From Pseudonocardia autotrophica (GTDB taxonomy: Bacteria > Actinomycetota > Actinomycetes > Mycobacteriales > Pseudonocardiaceae): a stretch of DNA of 64,000 bases. A model generated the notes under the pieces. It searched no databases and had not been told where the DNA came from. It saw only the letters and a program-made list of their open reading frames with translations. The first letter of the stretch is position 1; every line of letters starts with the position of its first letter. Shown in pieces: positions 49,927-57,461 of this stretch. The DNA lies in assembly GCF_003945385.1 (NCBI RefSeq), contig NZ_AP018920.1, forward strand, positions 3,906,001-3,970,000. Reading direction: 5' to 3'. Both the position numbers and the translations under genes were made by a program.

Positions 49927-50933
49927 ACGGCGCGTTCACCGAGTTGCGCGCCGCTGAGGTGTCGATCAAGGCGGCGTGCGCGTTGACCGGTCGGTCGCGG
50001 GCCACGCACTACCGCCGCGCCGACCCGGCGGGGGTGACGCTCGGGCCGCTGCACGGCCCGCACCGTGCGCGCCGGCTCCCGCCCTCGACGATCACCGACG
50101 ACGAGCGTGCCGCCGTGCTCGCGCTGCTGAACTCCGAGGACTACCGGGATCTGGCCATTCCGCAGGTGTGGGCCCGGGAGCTCGACGAGGGCCGGTGGTG
50201 GTGCTCGCAGTCGAGCATGTACCGGATCGCCCGCGCAGCGGGTCAGAACCGGGAACGGCGCGCCCAGGCCACGCATCCGCCGCGGGTGCGCCCGGAGCTG
50301 GTCGCTCATGGCCCGAGCGAGGTGTGGTCGTGGGACATCACCGCGCTGAAGGGCCCGCGGAAGGGCGAGTGGTACAAGCTGTATGTGGTGCTCGACATCT
50401 TCTCCCGCTACGTAGTCGGATGGCTCGCCGCGAACGCTGAGGATGCCGTCGTGGCGAAGGATTTCCTCGCCGACGCAGTCGCCCGCAACCACGTCATCCC
50501 GCAGACGATTCATGCCGACCGGGGCGGGTCGATGACCTCGAAACCGGTATCGGAGCTGATGGTCGATCTCGGTATCTGCCGGTCACATTCCCGGCCGCAG
50601 TGCTCGAATGACAACCCGTTCTCCGAGGCGCAGTTCAAGACGCTGAAGTACGTGCCGGACTTCCCGGACCGGTTCGGCTCGCTCGCTGATGCCCGCGCGT
50701 TCTGCGAGCGGTTCTTCGAGCACTACAACCACGAGCATCGGCACTCCGGCATCGGCATGCACACCCCGGCGTCGATCCACTTCGACACCGCGACCGAGGT
50801 CCGGGCTCAGCGTCAGACCGTCCTCGACCGCGCACACGCCCAGTATCCCGAGCGATTCAGTCGCCGGCCCAGCCCGCCGCGCCTGCCCGAGCAGGCGTGG
50901 ATCAATCAACCCGTCCTACAGCCAACTCAGTAA
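49923..50933 (+). CDS. IS3 family transposase OrfB (DDE integrase core)
   Basis: A 336-residue integrase-type catalytic protein. The N-terminal HTH_21 region (FTELRAAEVSIKAACALTGR) precedes the DDE core: Asp in EVWSWDITALKG (about 138), Asp in TIHADRGGSMTS (about 200) and Glu in NPFSEAQFKTLKY (about 236). Full length and without internal stops. It can be made from the overlapping TTG at 49923 or as an OrfAB fusion by frameshift at 49845. The C-terminus HRHSGIGMHTPASIHF is typical. Confidence 0.9.
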   Translation: MNGAFTELRAAEVSIKAACALTGRSRATHYRRADPAGVTLGPLHGPHRARRLPPSTITDDERAAVLALLNSEDYRDLAIPQVWARELDEGRWWCSQSSMYRIARAAGQNRERRAQATHPPRVRPELVAHGPSEVWSWDITALKGPRKGEWYKLYVVLDIFSRYVVGWLAANAEDAVVAKDFLADAVARNHVIPQTIHADRGGSMTSKPVSELMVDLGICRSHSRPQCSNDNPFSEAQFKTLKYVPDFPDRFGSLADARAFCERFFEHYNHEHRHSGIGMHTPASIHFDTATEVRAQRQTVLDRAHAQYPERFSRRPSPPRLPEQAWINQPVLQPTQ

Positions 50934-51031
50934 GATCAACTGTCTCAGTTGACTTGACAGCTACCGATGTGCCGTTTCGGTTGTGATCCGAGCGGCGCAC
51001 GCGGATACGATCCGGCGCACGGAGGTGGGAC

Positions 51032-51913
51032 ATGGACGTTCGGTCGCTCCGGTATGCCGTCACCCTCGCCGACGAGCTGCACTTCGGCCGCGCCGCGGCC
51101 GCCCACTACATCTCGCCGCAGCCGTTCGGCCGGCGGATCCGCGAGCTGGAGCGCGCGATCGGGGCGCGCCTGTTCGACCGGACCAGCCGGCGCGTCGATC
51201 TCACCCCGGCCGGGGAGCGGTTCCTGCCACGGGCCCGCGCCGTCCTCGCCGATCTCGACGCCCTGACCGAACGGCTCGCCGACCCCCGGGACGGCTCGGA
51301 GCTGCGGGTCGGGGTGGTCGGGTACGGGCTGGCGGAACGCTGGCCGGCGACCCGGTCGCTGCTCGCCCGGTCGTACCCGTGGCTGACGCTGCGATTCGTC
51401 GAGCTGGACTGGTCCACCCAGTACGACGCGGTCCGCACCGGCGAGGTGGACGTCGCGATCGTGCACCATCTCGGCGAGGACGACGACCTGGCCGTCGAGG
51501 AGCTGGCCACCTCCGCCCGGCACGTCGTCGTCCCGGTCGACTCCGAGCTCGCCGACGCCGAGAAGCTGCAGGAGAGCGACCTGGCCGACCGGTCGTGGAT
51601 CACCCCGGTCGGGCATCCCGGGCTGGCGGCGTGGACCGGTCCCGGCGAGGTGGACCGTCGGGTCGTCGTCCGGTCGCCGGCGAACGTCGCGGCCGCGGTC
51701 GCCGCGACCGGGCGGCTGGCACTGCACGCCGAGACGGCCAGCCGGTTCTTCCCGCACTCCGGGGTCCGCTACGTCCCGACCGGCGGGCCGGACGGGGTCG
51801 CGGCGCTCGCCTGGTGCCGCCGGACCCGCACCGCCGCGGTCGAGGCCTTCCGGAGCGCGGCGCACGGGAGCGCCGCGATCGGTGCGCTCGGCGACGGCAT
51901 CCGGGACCGGTAG
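51032..51913 (+). CDS. LysR family regulator, probably of the amidohydrolase operon
   Basis: A 293-residue LysR protein: helix-turn-helix MDVRSLRYAVTLADELHFGR, then ISPQPFGRRIRELERAIGAR (about 1-45), and a complete effector domain (LRVGVVGYGLAERW, then EELATSARHVVVPVDSELAD). The ATG has GGAGGTGGG upstream. Direct repeats GGCGCACG at 50994 and 51014 flank a small palindrome (CGGAT-ACG-ATCCG, 51002-51014) just before the gene and may be its binding site. The IS3-type insertion now separates this regulator and its site from the amidohydrolase promoter. Confidence 0.86.
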   Translation: MDVRSLRYAVTLADELHFGRAAAAHYISPQPFGRRIRELERAIGARLFDRTSRRVDLTPAGERFLPRARAVLADLDALTERLADPRDGSELRVGVVGYGLAERWPATRSLLARSYPWLTLRFVELDWSTQYDAVRTGEVDVAIVHHLGEDDDLAVEELATSARHVVVPVDSELADAEKLQESDLADRSWITPVGHPGLAAWTGPGEVDRRVVVRSPANVAAAVAATGRLALHAETASRFFPHSGVRYVPTGGPDGVAALAWCRRTRTAAVEAFRSAAHGSAAIGALGDGIRDR

Positions 51914-52192
51914 CGCACGGCCGTCACCCCACCGGCGCACCGGCACCGCTCGTGGGCTGCGACCCGTCGGGTTATCATCGGCGGAGGGCGTCCGGGATGC
52001 CCGTCGTGGCGCCCAGCTCCGTGTTCGGACTGTTCGGCCCCGCGGCGGCGTTCCACCGCAGACTCACGGGTCGGGTCGCATCGTGGAGAGGCCAACCGGC
52101 CACTCCCCCGCGACGTCCGCCACCCCGACCGCAGCAGCATGCGCGGCGGGGCCGCTGCGGCGGTCCCGCCGGGTACTCCGGAGGAGGAGTTC
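51914..52192 (+). other. 279-bp leader region of the helicase gene
   Basis: No gene is supported here. A possible -10 element (TTATCAT, 51972-51978) is the AT-richest spot. A hairpin with 12-bp arms and one mismatch (52127-52138 and 52154-52165) precedes the strong GGAGGAGG ribosome binding site at 52180-52187. It may tune translation of the helicase. Confidence 0.4.
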
Positions 52193-54337
52193 TTGGCTCG
52201 ACGAGGCCGGCCCCAGACCAGGGCGCGCCGCGACGCACCGCGGGACCGCCGACGCGGCCGCGACGGCGGCGGCAACGACGCAGACATCATGTCGGTGCTC
52301 GCTCGCTCGGTCCGGGAGGTCCAGGCCGCACGGCGGAACGGCCGGGTGACCAGCGAGACCCGCACGAAGTTCCAGGCGATCGCGCTGCTGCTGCGCAACG
52401 AGCGCGCCCGGGTGCTGAGCGACCGGAAGAGCACTGAGGCGCAACGAGCCGAGCACCTGAAGCGGCTCGACGCCATCGCGACCAACCTGGCCTCCACCGC
52501 CGTGCGGGACGCGGCGCTGCTCGCGCTCCTCTCCGAGGACGCCGTCGTCTCCGACGAGGCCCGCTCGCTGTCCCGTGACGTGCTGCGTTCGGTCGGGGTC
52601 GAGGAGGCGACCGAGGAGGTCGCCGCCCCGGTGCAGGCTCCCCCGGAGCCCGCCCGGCAGGGCGTCGTGCCGCAGTCGGTGGTTTCCCGGCAGCTGGCCA
52701 ACCCGTTCCTCGCGCCCGACTTCTCGGCCCCCCGGCCGGCCGGGCCGCGCCCGACACCGCTGTCGAGCTGGGAGCTGCTCGAGCCGCTGCTGCGGTCGTT
52801 CGAACGTGCCGGGACCGGCGCGTCGGCCTGCATGGACCTGCCCGAGCCCCCGGAGCGGTCCGCGCCGGAGGGCCATGACCTGATGCCGCACCAGGCCCGG
52901 CTGGTCGCCGCCGCCGAGGCCGGGCACCGGACGTTCCTGCTCGCCGACGAGCCGGGGCTGGGCAAGACCGCGCAGGCCCTGCTCGCCGCGGAGGCCGCGA
53001 ACGCGTACCCGCTGCTCGTCGTCGTGCCCAACGTCGTCAAGACGAACTGGGTGCGCGAGGCGCAGCGGTGGACCCCGCGGCGACCGGCCACCGTGATCTA
53101 CGGCAACGGGGACTCGATCGACGGGTTCGCCGACATCGTCGTCGTCAACTACGAGATCCTCGACCGGCACGTCGGCTGGCTCGGCGAGTTCGGCTTCCGC
53201 GGGATGGTCGTCGACGAGGCGCACTTCATCAAGAACAAGAGCTCCCAGCGGTCGCAGCACGTGCTGACGCTGTCGGACCGCATCCGGGCGTTCACCACCC
53301 GGCCGCTGATGATGGCGCTCACGGGCACGCCACTGATCAACGACATCGAGGACTTCCTCGCCATCTGGCAGTTCCTCGGCTGGATCGACGAGAAGAAGCC
53401 GCGCGCCGACCTGATGGATGCGCTCACCGCCACCGGGATGACGCCGGCCGACGCGCGCTTCGAGGCCGCCGCCCGGCAGTGCGTCGTCGACATGGGCATC
53501 GTGCGCCGCCGCAAGATCGACGTGGCCGCGGACATCCCGGCCCGCCGGATCGCTGATCTCCCGGTCGAGCTGGACGGCGCCGACGGCCGCTCGATCCGGG
53601 CCGCCGAGCGCGATCTCGCCCGCCGGATGGTGGCCCGGTACTCCGAGGCGCTCGCCAACCGCAGCTCGGGCGCCGTCGTCGATGGCATCGACCACGACCT
53701 CGTACGCCAGGTCGCGAAGTGGGAGCAGAAGGACGCCGCCGGCTCGAAGGCCGGTGACAACGTGTTCGGCATGATGCGCCGGATCGGCCGGGCCAAGGCC
53801 GCACTCGCCGCCGACTACGCCGCCCAGCTCGCGCGCAGCGCGGGCAAGGTCGTGTTCTTCGCCAAGCACGTCGACGTGATGGACGCCGCCGAGCAGACGT
53901 TCGCCCGGCAGGGGCTGCGGATCGCCTCGATCCGCGGTGACCAGACCTCCGCCGCCCGGCAGCGCAACATCGACGCGTTCACCGGCGACCCTGCCGTCTC
54001 CATCGCGGTCTGCTCGCTCACCGCGGCGGGCGTCGGGATCAACCTGCAGGTCGCGTCGAACATCGTGCTGGCGGAGCTGTCCTGGACCGCTGCCGAGCAG
54101 ACCCAGGCGATCGACCGCAGCCACCGCATCGGGCAGGACCAGCCGGTCACCGCGTGGCGGATCATCGCCGCGCAGACGATCGACGCGCGGATCGCCGATC
54201 TGATCGACAGCAAGGAGGGGCTCGCCGCACAGGCGCTCGACGGGATCGAGGACGACGGCCCGTCGTCGGCCGACGTGCAGCTGGAGGCCCTGGTCGCGCT
54301 GCTCACCGACGCGCTCTCGGAGTCGCGCTCCGGCTGA
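52193..54337 (+). CDS. SNF2-type DEAD/DEAH helicase-like ATPase
   Basis: A 714-residue ATPase of superfamily 2. After a basic N-terminus and a ~200-residue unassigned helical region come motif I in LADEPGLGKTAQALL (about 265-279), motif II DEAH in MVVDEAHFIKNKSS (about 352), motif III LTGTPLIND and, in the C-terminal RecA domain, SLTAAGVGINLQVAS and the SNF2 motif VI SHRIGQDQPV (about 645). It should translocate on double-stranded DNA, remodelling or displacing proteins. The TTG start at 52193 follows GGAGGAGG by five bases. It is a single gene; no nuclease or methylase partner is beside it, so it is not obviously a defence module. Confidence 0.85.
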   Translation: MARRGRPQTRARRDAPRDRRRGRDGGGNDADIMSVLARSVREVQAARRNGRVTSETRTKFQAIALLLRNERARVLSDRKSTEAQRAEHLKRLDAIATNLASTAVRDAALLALLSEDAVVSDEARSLSRDVLRSVGVEEATEEVAAPVQAPPEPARQGVVPQSVVSRQLANPFLAPDFSAPRPAGPRPTPLSSWELLEPLLRSFERAGTGASACMDLPEPPERSAPEGHDLMPHQARLVAAAEAGHRTFLLADEPGLGKTAQALLAAEAANAYPLLVVVPNVVKTNWVREAQRWTPRRPATVIYGNGDSIDGFADIVVVNYEILDRHVGWLGEFGFRGMVVDEAHFIKNKSSQRSQHVLTLSDRIRAFTTRPLMMALTGTPLINDIEDFLAIWQFLGWIDEKKPRADLMDALTATGMTPADARFEAAARQCVVDMGIVRRRKIDVAADIPARRIADLPVELDGADGRSIRAAERDLARRMVARYSEALANRSSGAVVDGIDHDLVRQVAKWEQKDAAGSKAGDNVFGMMRRIGRAKAALAADYAAQLARSAGKVVFFAKHVDVMDAAEQTFARQGLRIASIRGDQTSAARQRNIDAFTGDPAVSIAVCSLTAAGVGINLQVASNIVLAELSWTAAEQTQAIDRSHRIGQDQPVTAWRIIAAQTIDARIADLIDSKEGLAAQALDGIEDDGPSSADVQLEALVALLTDALSESRSG

Positions 54338-54365
54338 GCACCGGGATCGGGCCGGGGCCTCTGGT

Positions 54366-54421
54366 CCCGCACCCGCTCCGTACCTCGGCTCCGGGGAACA
54401 CCCGGAGCACGCGGGTGCGGG
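54366..54421. terminator. Nested hairpin between helicase and MenD-type genes
   Basis: CCCGCACCCGC (54366-54376) pairs with 54411-54421, and inside it CTCCGGG (54389-54395) pairs with CCCGGAG (54401-54407). The structure lies between convergent genes and can end transcription of the helicase gene and of the long leftward biosynthetic operon. Confidence 0.6.
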
Positions 54422-54436
54422 GCGACCCGGTGCCGG

Positions 54437-56170
54437 TCAGGCCCCGGCCCCGCGGGCCCCCAGCGCCGGGTCCCGCTCCGCGTCGGAGCCGGTACATCCG
54501 GCGAGCCGGGTCGCAATCACCTCCCGCAGCTCCCGGCGCAGCGCCGACTGCTCCGCACGGTCGGTCCGCACCTCGACGATCCGCAGGCCACCGGCACCGG
54601 CGCGGATCGCGTCGGTCAGCTCGCCGGGTCCTCGTACCAGCCGGTGCCGGGCCCCCGCCGCCGCGGCGACCGTGCCCACCTGTACCCCGTGCGGGGTGCC
54701 GAAGAGCCGTTCGACGGTCGTCGACCAACCGGGGACCCGTCCCAGGTCGCCGTGCTCCAGTTCGGAGAAGATGCCGCCGCCGTCGTTGGCGAGCACCACG
54801 ATCGTCAGGTCGGGGGCCGCCTCACCCGGCCCGGGGAGCAGTCCGTTGCGGTCGTGCAGCAACGTGAGGTCGCCGATCAGCGCGTATGCGGGCCCGCCGT
54901 GCGCCAGCGCCGCCCCGACCGCCGTCGACACGACGCCGTCGATCCCGCTGGCACCGCGGTTGGCGATCATCCGGATGCCGGGCCTCCCGGGGGCGACGAG
55001 GTCGAGATCGCGGATCGGCATGCTCGGCCCGGCGAGCAGCAGTGCGCGCTCCGGCAGTGCCCGCACCAGGTCCCGCGCGACCCGGGGCTCGTCGAGACCC
55101 GGGCGGCGGTCCAGCTCACGGTCCAGCGCCGCCGACACCGCCGCGTCCGCGGTTCGCCACCGGCGTGTCCACCACCCCGCTGGCACCGGCCGCTCCGGCG
55201 GCGCCAGCGCGGGCACCACGAGGGACGCCGTCCGCACCGGATCGGGCACTCGGGGCCCCGGCTCGACCACGATGTGCGAGCGCGCGGTGCGCAGGTAGGC
55301 GAGGGTGCCGCGGGACAGCCCGGGTCTGCCCGAGGTCACGACCAGCTCAGCGGGATGTGCGCGGGCGAAACCCGGGTCGCCGAGCAGCGCACGGGGCGCG
55401 CGCAACGCGATCCCGGCGTTCCGGGCCCCCGAGGTGGGTTCGGCCAGCAGCGGCCATCCGGTCGCCTCGGCGAGCGCGACCATCGCGGCCGGGTTCCGGC
55501 ACCCGTCGCCACAGATGATCACGCCCCGCTCCACCTGTGGCGCCGGCTCCGCCGGGACCTCCCCCCGGTCGGCCGTCCGGGTCCAGGGGGCGCCGTCGGG
55601 GCGGCCGTCGAGTCCGGCGGGCAACTCCGCGAGCGTGCCGGGGACCAGCGGGTCCCGGAACGGGACGTCGAGGTGCACCGGGCCGGGATCGGTGCCGGTG
55701 GTGCGGCGCCACGCCTGGCAGATGGTGGAACGCCAGTACGGGCCCGGCGCTGCGGGGGCGGTGTCCGGCGCGATCTCGCAGAACCAGCGCACGGCGGTCC
55801 CGTAGAGCCTGGTCTGGTCGATCACCTGGTTGCTGCCGATGTCACGCATCTCCGCCGGGCGGTCGGCGGTGAGCACCAGCAACGGAGTCCCCGATTCGTG
55901 TGCCTCGACGACCGCCGGGTGCAGGTTCGCGGCGGCGGTGCCGGATGTGCAGACCACCGCGGCCGGACGGCCGGTGCACCGGCCGAGGCCGAGCGCGCAG
56001 AACCCGGCGGATCGTTCGTCGATCCGCACGTGCACCCGGATCGCCGGATGCCGCTCCAGTGCCAGCAGCAGAGCGGTGTTGCGGGCGCCGGGGCAGACCA
56101 CGGCGTCGGTGAGCCCGCACCGGGCGAGCTCGTCGGTCAGGACGGTGGCGAGCGCGGTCGACGGATTCAC
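54437..56170 (-). CDS. menD: MenD homologue (SEPHCHC synthase, ThDP-dependent)
   Basis: A 577-residue thiamine-diphosphate enzyme with the MenD layout: VVCPGARNTALLLALERHP (isochorismate-binding region, about 18-36), IDERSAGFCALGLG with the ThDP-activating Glu, VCTSGTAAANLHPAVVEAH and LTADRPAEMRDIGSNQVIDQ in the N-terminal domain. The cofactor motif GDLTLLHDRNGLL...VLANDGGGIFSELEHGD is in the C-terminal domain. MenD joins isochorismate and 2-oxoglutarate in menaquinone synthesis. Here it is the last gene of an NRPS operon, joined by 4-bp overlaps, with no other men gene in view. A role in making the aryl starter is likely. GTG 56170 overlaps the preceding stop. Confidence 0.85.
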   Translation of the reverse strand: MNPSTALATVLTDELARCGLTDAVVCPGARNTALLLALERHPAIRVHVRIDERSAGFCALGLGRCTGRPAAVVCTSGTAAANLHPAVVEAHESGTPLLVLTADRPAEMRDIGSNQVIDQTRLYGTAVRWFCEIAPDTAPAAPGPYWRSTICQAWRRTTGTDPGPVHLDVPFRDPLVPGTLAELPAGLDGRPDGAPWTRTADRGEVPAEPAPQVERGVIICGDGCRNPAAMVALAEATGWPLLAEPTSGARNAGIALRAPRALLGDPGFARAHPAELVVTSGRPGLSRGTLAYLRTARSHIVVEPGPRVPDPVRTASLVVPALAPPERPVPAGWWTRRWRTADAAVSAALDRELDRRPGLDEPRVARDLVRALPERALLLAGPSMPIRDLDLVAPGRPGIRMIANRGASGIDGVVSTAVGAALAHGGPAYALIGDLTLLHDRNGLLPGPGEAAPDLTIVVLANDGGGIFSELEHGDLGRVPGWSTTVERLFGTPHGVQVGTVAAAAGARHRLVRGPGELTDAIRAGAGGLRIVEVRTDRAEQSALRRELREVIATRLAGCTGSDAERDPALGARGAGA

Positions 56171-56442
56171 GACACCCGCTCCACCGGCCCGGTGTCCAGC
56201 ACGTTCCGGACCTCGGCGACGACCGCCTCCGGCGGGTCCTGGTGCAGCAGGTGGCTCCCGGGGATCGGGTGCCGTACCGAGCGCAGCGACATCCCGGTGG
56301 GCTCCCCGTGCGGCTCGGCGCACAGGTCCTGGATCGGCGCCCGGCGCAGCAGGTCACCGCAGGTGCATCGCACGTGCAGCGTCCGCTCCCGGACGTCGAC
56401 GGGCGCCCCGGGAGCGGGGTACCCGGCCACCGGGCGGGTCAC
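56167..56442 (-). CDS. 91-residue alpha/beta-hydrolase-like C-terminal fragment
   Basis: This small frame starts with GTG 56442, overlapping the methyltransferase stop (GTGA), and ends overlapping the MenD GTG in the same way. So translational coupling is intact on both sides. Its sequence (LHVRCTCGDLLRRAPIQDLC, then HPIPGSHLLHQDPPEAVV) resembles the last third of an alpha/beta hydrolase, with the strand before the acidic residue and the catalytic-His region GSHLLHQ. The nucleophile half is missing. It may be a remnant of a MenH-like hydrolase or thioesterase that once followed MenD logic, or a small protein with a new role. No family can be assigned securely. Confidence 0.5.
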   Translation of the reverse strand: MTRPVAGYPAPGAPVDVRERTLHVRCTCGDLLRRAPIQDLCAEPHGEPTGMSLRSVRHPIPGSHLLHQDPPEAVVAEVRNVLDTGPVERVS

Positions 56443-57461
56443 CGCACCCCACCCCCGGCCGGGGTTCCCGTGACGACCGAGAACCCGAGCGGCAGCGCGA
56501 CGGCGGGTGCGGCCACGAAGCCGCACCCGGCCAGCAACGCCGCGTACTCGTCCTCGGTGCGTTCCCTGCCCTGGGTCATGACGAGCATGTGCAGGTCGAA
56601 CAACAGCGGCAGCAGGCCGTCCGGTCCGTCCGTGGCCTCCGAGCGGACCATCCGCTCGACCACGAGCACCCGGCCACCCGGCCCGGCCGCCACCCGGAGG
56701 GCGTTCAGGAGCGCCCGGCAGCGATCGTCCGACCAGTTGTGCAGGATCCGGGACAGCAGGTAGACGTCCGCGCCCTGCGGGACGGCCCCGGCCTCGAAGA
56801 AGTCCGCGCCGACGATCTGCACCCGGTCGGCGACACCGGCCCCGCGCAGCGCCGCACCGGCCCGCCCCGCCACCTCGGGGCGGTCGAGCAACACGCCGCT
56901 CAGCTGCGGGCAGGCGGTGAGCAGGGCCGCCAGCACGCCGCCGTCCCCACCGCCGACGTCGACCACACAGCGCGCCGCGGACAGGTCCACCGCGGCGGGC
57001 AGCCGGTCACCGAACCGGCTGCCCGCGGCCATCGCCGCGGTGTACCGGGCCGCCTGTTCCGGCGCGCCGGCCAGGTGCTCGAACACCGGGCGGCCGTGCG
57101 CCACCGCGAACGGGGTGTCACCGGTCCGCAGGCCGGCCTCCAGGTCGTCCCATGCGGCGCGCAGGTGGTCCTCCTCGTAGAACTCGGCGAGCAGCCGGAC
57201 CGACCGGGGGTGGCCGCTCGTCAACGGTGCGCCGTCCTCGGTCAGGGCGTGCCCCGCCGGGTCCGTTCGCAGCAGCCCGAACCCGGTGAGCAGCCGCAGC
57301 AGCCGTTCCAGGCCGGGCCGGTGCAGCCCCAGCCGGGTGGCCAGCTCGTCGGGCGTGGCCGGGCCGGCGGCGAGCTCGTCGAACACCCCGAGCCGGACGG
57401 CCGCGGTGACGGCGCGGGCCGCCCACGGCCCGGTGAGCAGGGTCAGCGCGGCGGTGCTCAC
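56439..57461 (-). CDS. O-methyltransferase (acetylserotonin/hydroxyneurosporene type)
   Basis: A 340-residue SAM-dependent methyltransferase. The N-terminal winged-helix dimerisation domain (FDELAAGPATPDELATRLGL, about 26-45) precedes the Rossmann domain with VVDVGGGDGGVLAALL (about 165-180). The catalytic His and its partners are in SRILHNWSDDRCRALL (about 236-251). Members methylate phenolic hydroxyls of aromatic natural products. In this operon the likely target is the hydroxyl of the aryl starter or the finished chelator. It overlaps the AMP-ligase stop and the small hydrolase-like frame by 4 bp each. Confidence 0.88.
   Translation of the reverse strand: MSTAALTLLTGPWAARAVTAAVRLGVFDELAAGPATPDELATRLGLHRPGLERLLRLLTGFGLLRTDPAGHALTEDGAPLTSGHPRSVRLLAEFYEEDHLRAAWDDLEAGLRTGDTPFAVAHGRPVFEHLAGAPEQAARYTAAMAAGSRFGDRLPAAVDLSAARCVVDVGGGDGGVLAALLTACPQLSGVLLDRPEVAGRAGAALRGAGVADRVQIVGADFFEAGAVPQGADVYLLSRILHNWSDDRCRALLNALRVAAGPGGRVLVVERMVRSEATDGPDGLLPLLFDLHMLVMTQGRERTEDEYAALLAGCGFVAAPAVALPLGFSVVTGTPAGGGVR

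Larger units (their letters stand above)
49397..50947 (+). mobile_element. IS3-family insertion sequence, about 1.55 kb
   Basis: The element contains orfA and orfB of the IS3 family. Core inverted repeats are TGAGACAG (49397-49404) and CTGTCTCA (50940-50947). Partial symmetry continues outward (TCACCTGAGACAG against TCAACTGAGACAG), so the ends may be about 5 bp further out. I see no matching 3-4 bp target duplication, which suggests an old insertion or a recombination between copies. It lies in the divergent control region of the amidohydrolase operon and its LysR gene. Removing it leaves a gap of about 165 bp. Confidence 0.8.

Noticed and set aside
49450..50933. Split transposase considered as a pseudogene
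   Set aside because: The two-frame layout with overlapping TTGA and a slippery heptamer is normal for IS3-family elements.
49385..50962. Longer inverted repeats at the IS3-type element ends
   Set aside because: Beyond TGAGACAG the match needs mismatches and an indel, so the exact ends cannot be fixed from this sequence alone.
52193..54337. SNF2-type helicase considered as part of a phage-defence island
   Set aside because: No nuclease, methylase, PglX-like or other defence gene lies beside it; neighbours are a LysR catabolic regulator and a biosynthetic operon.
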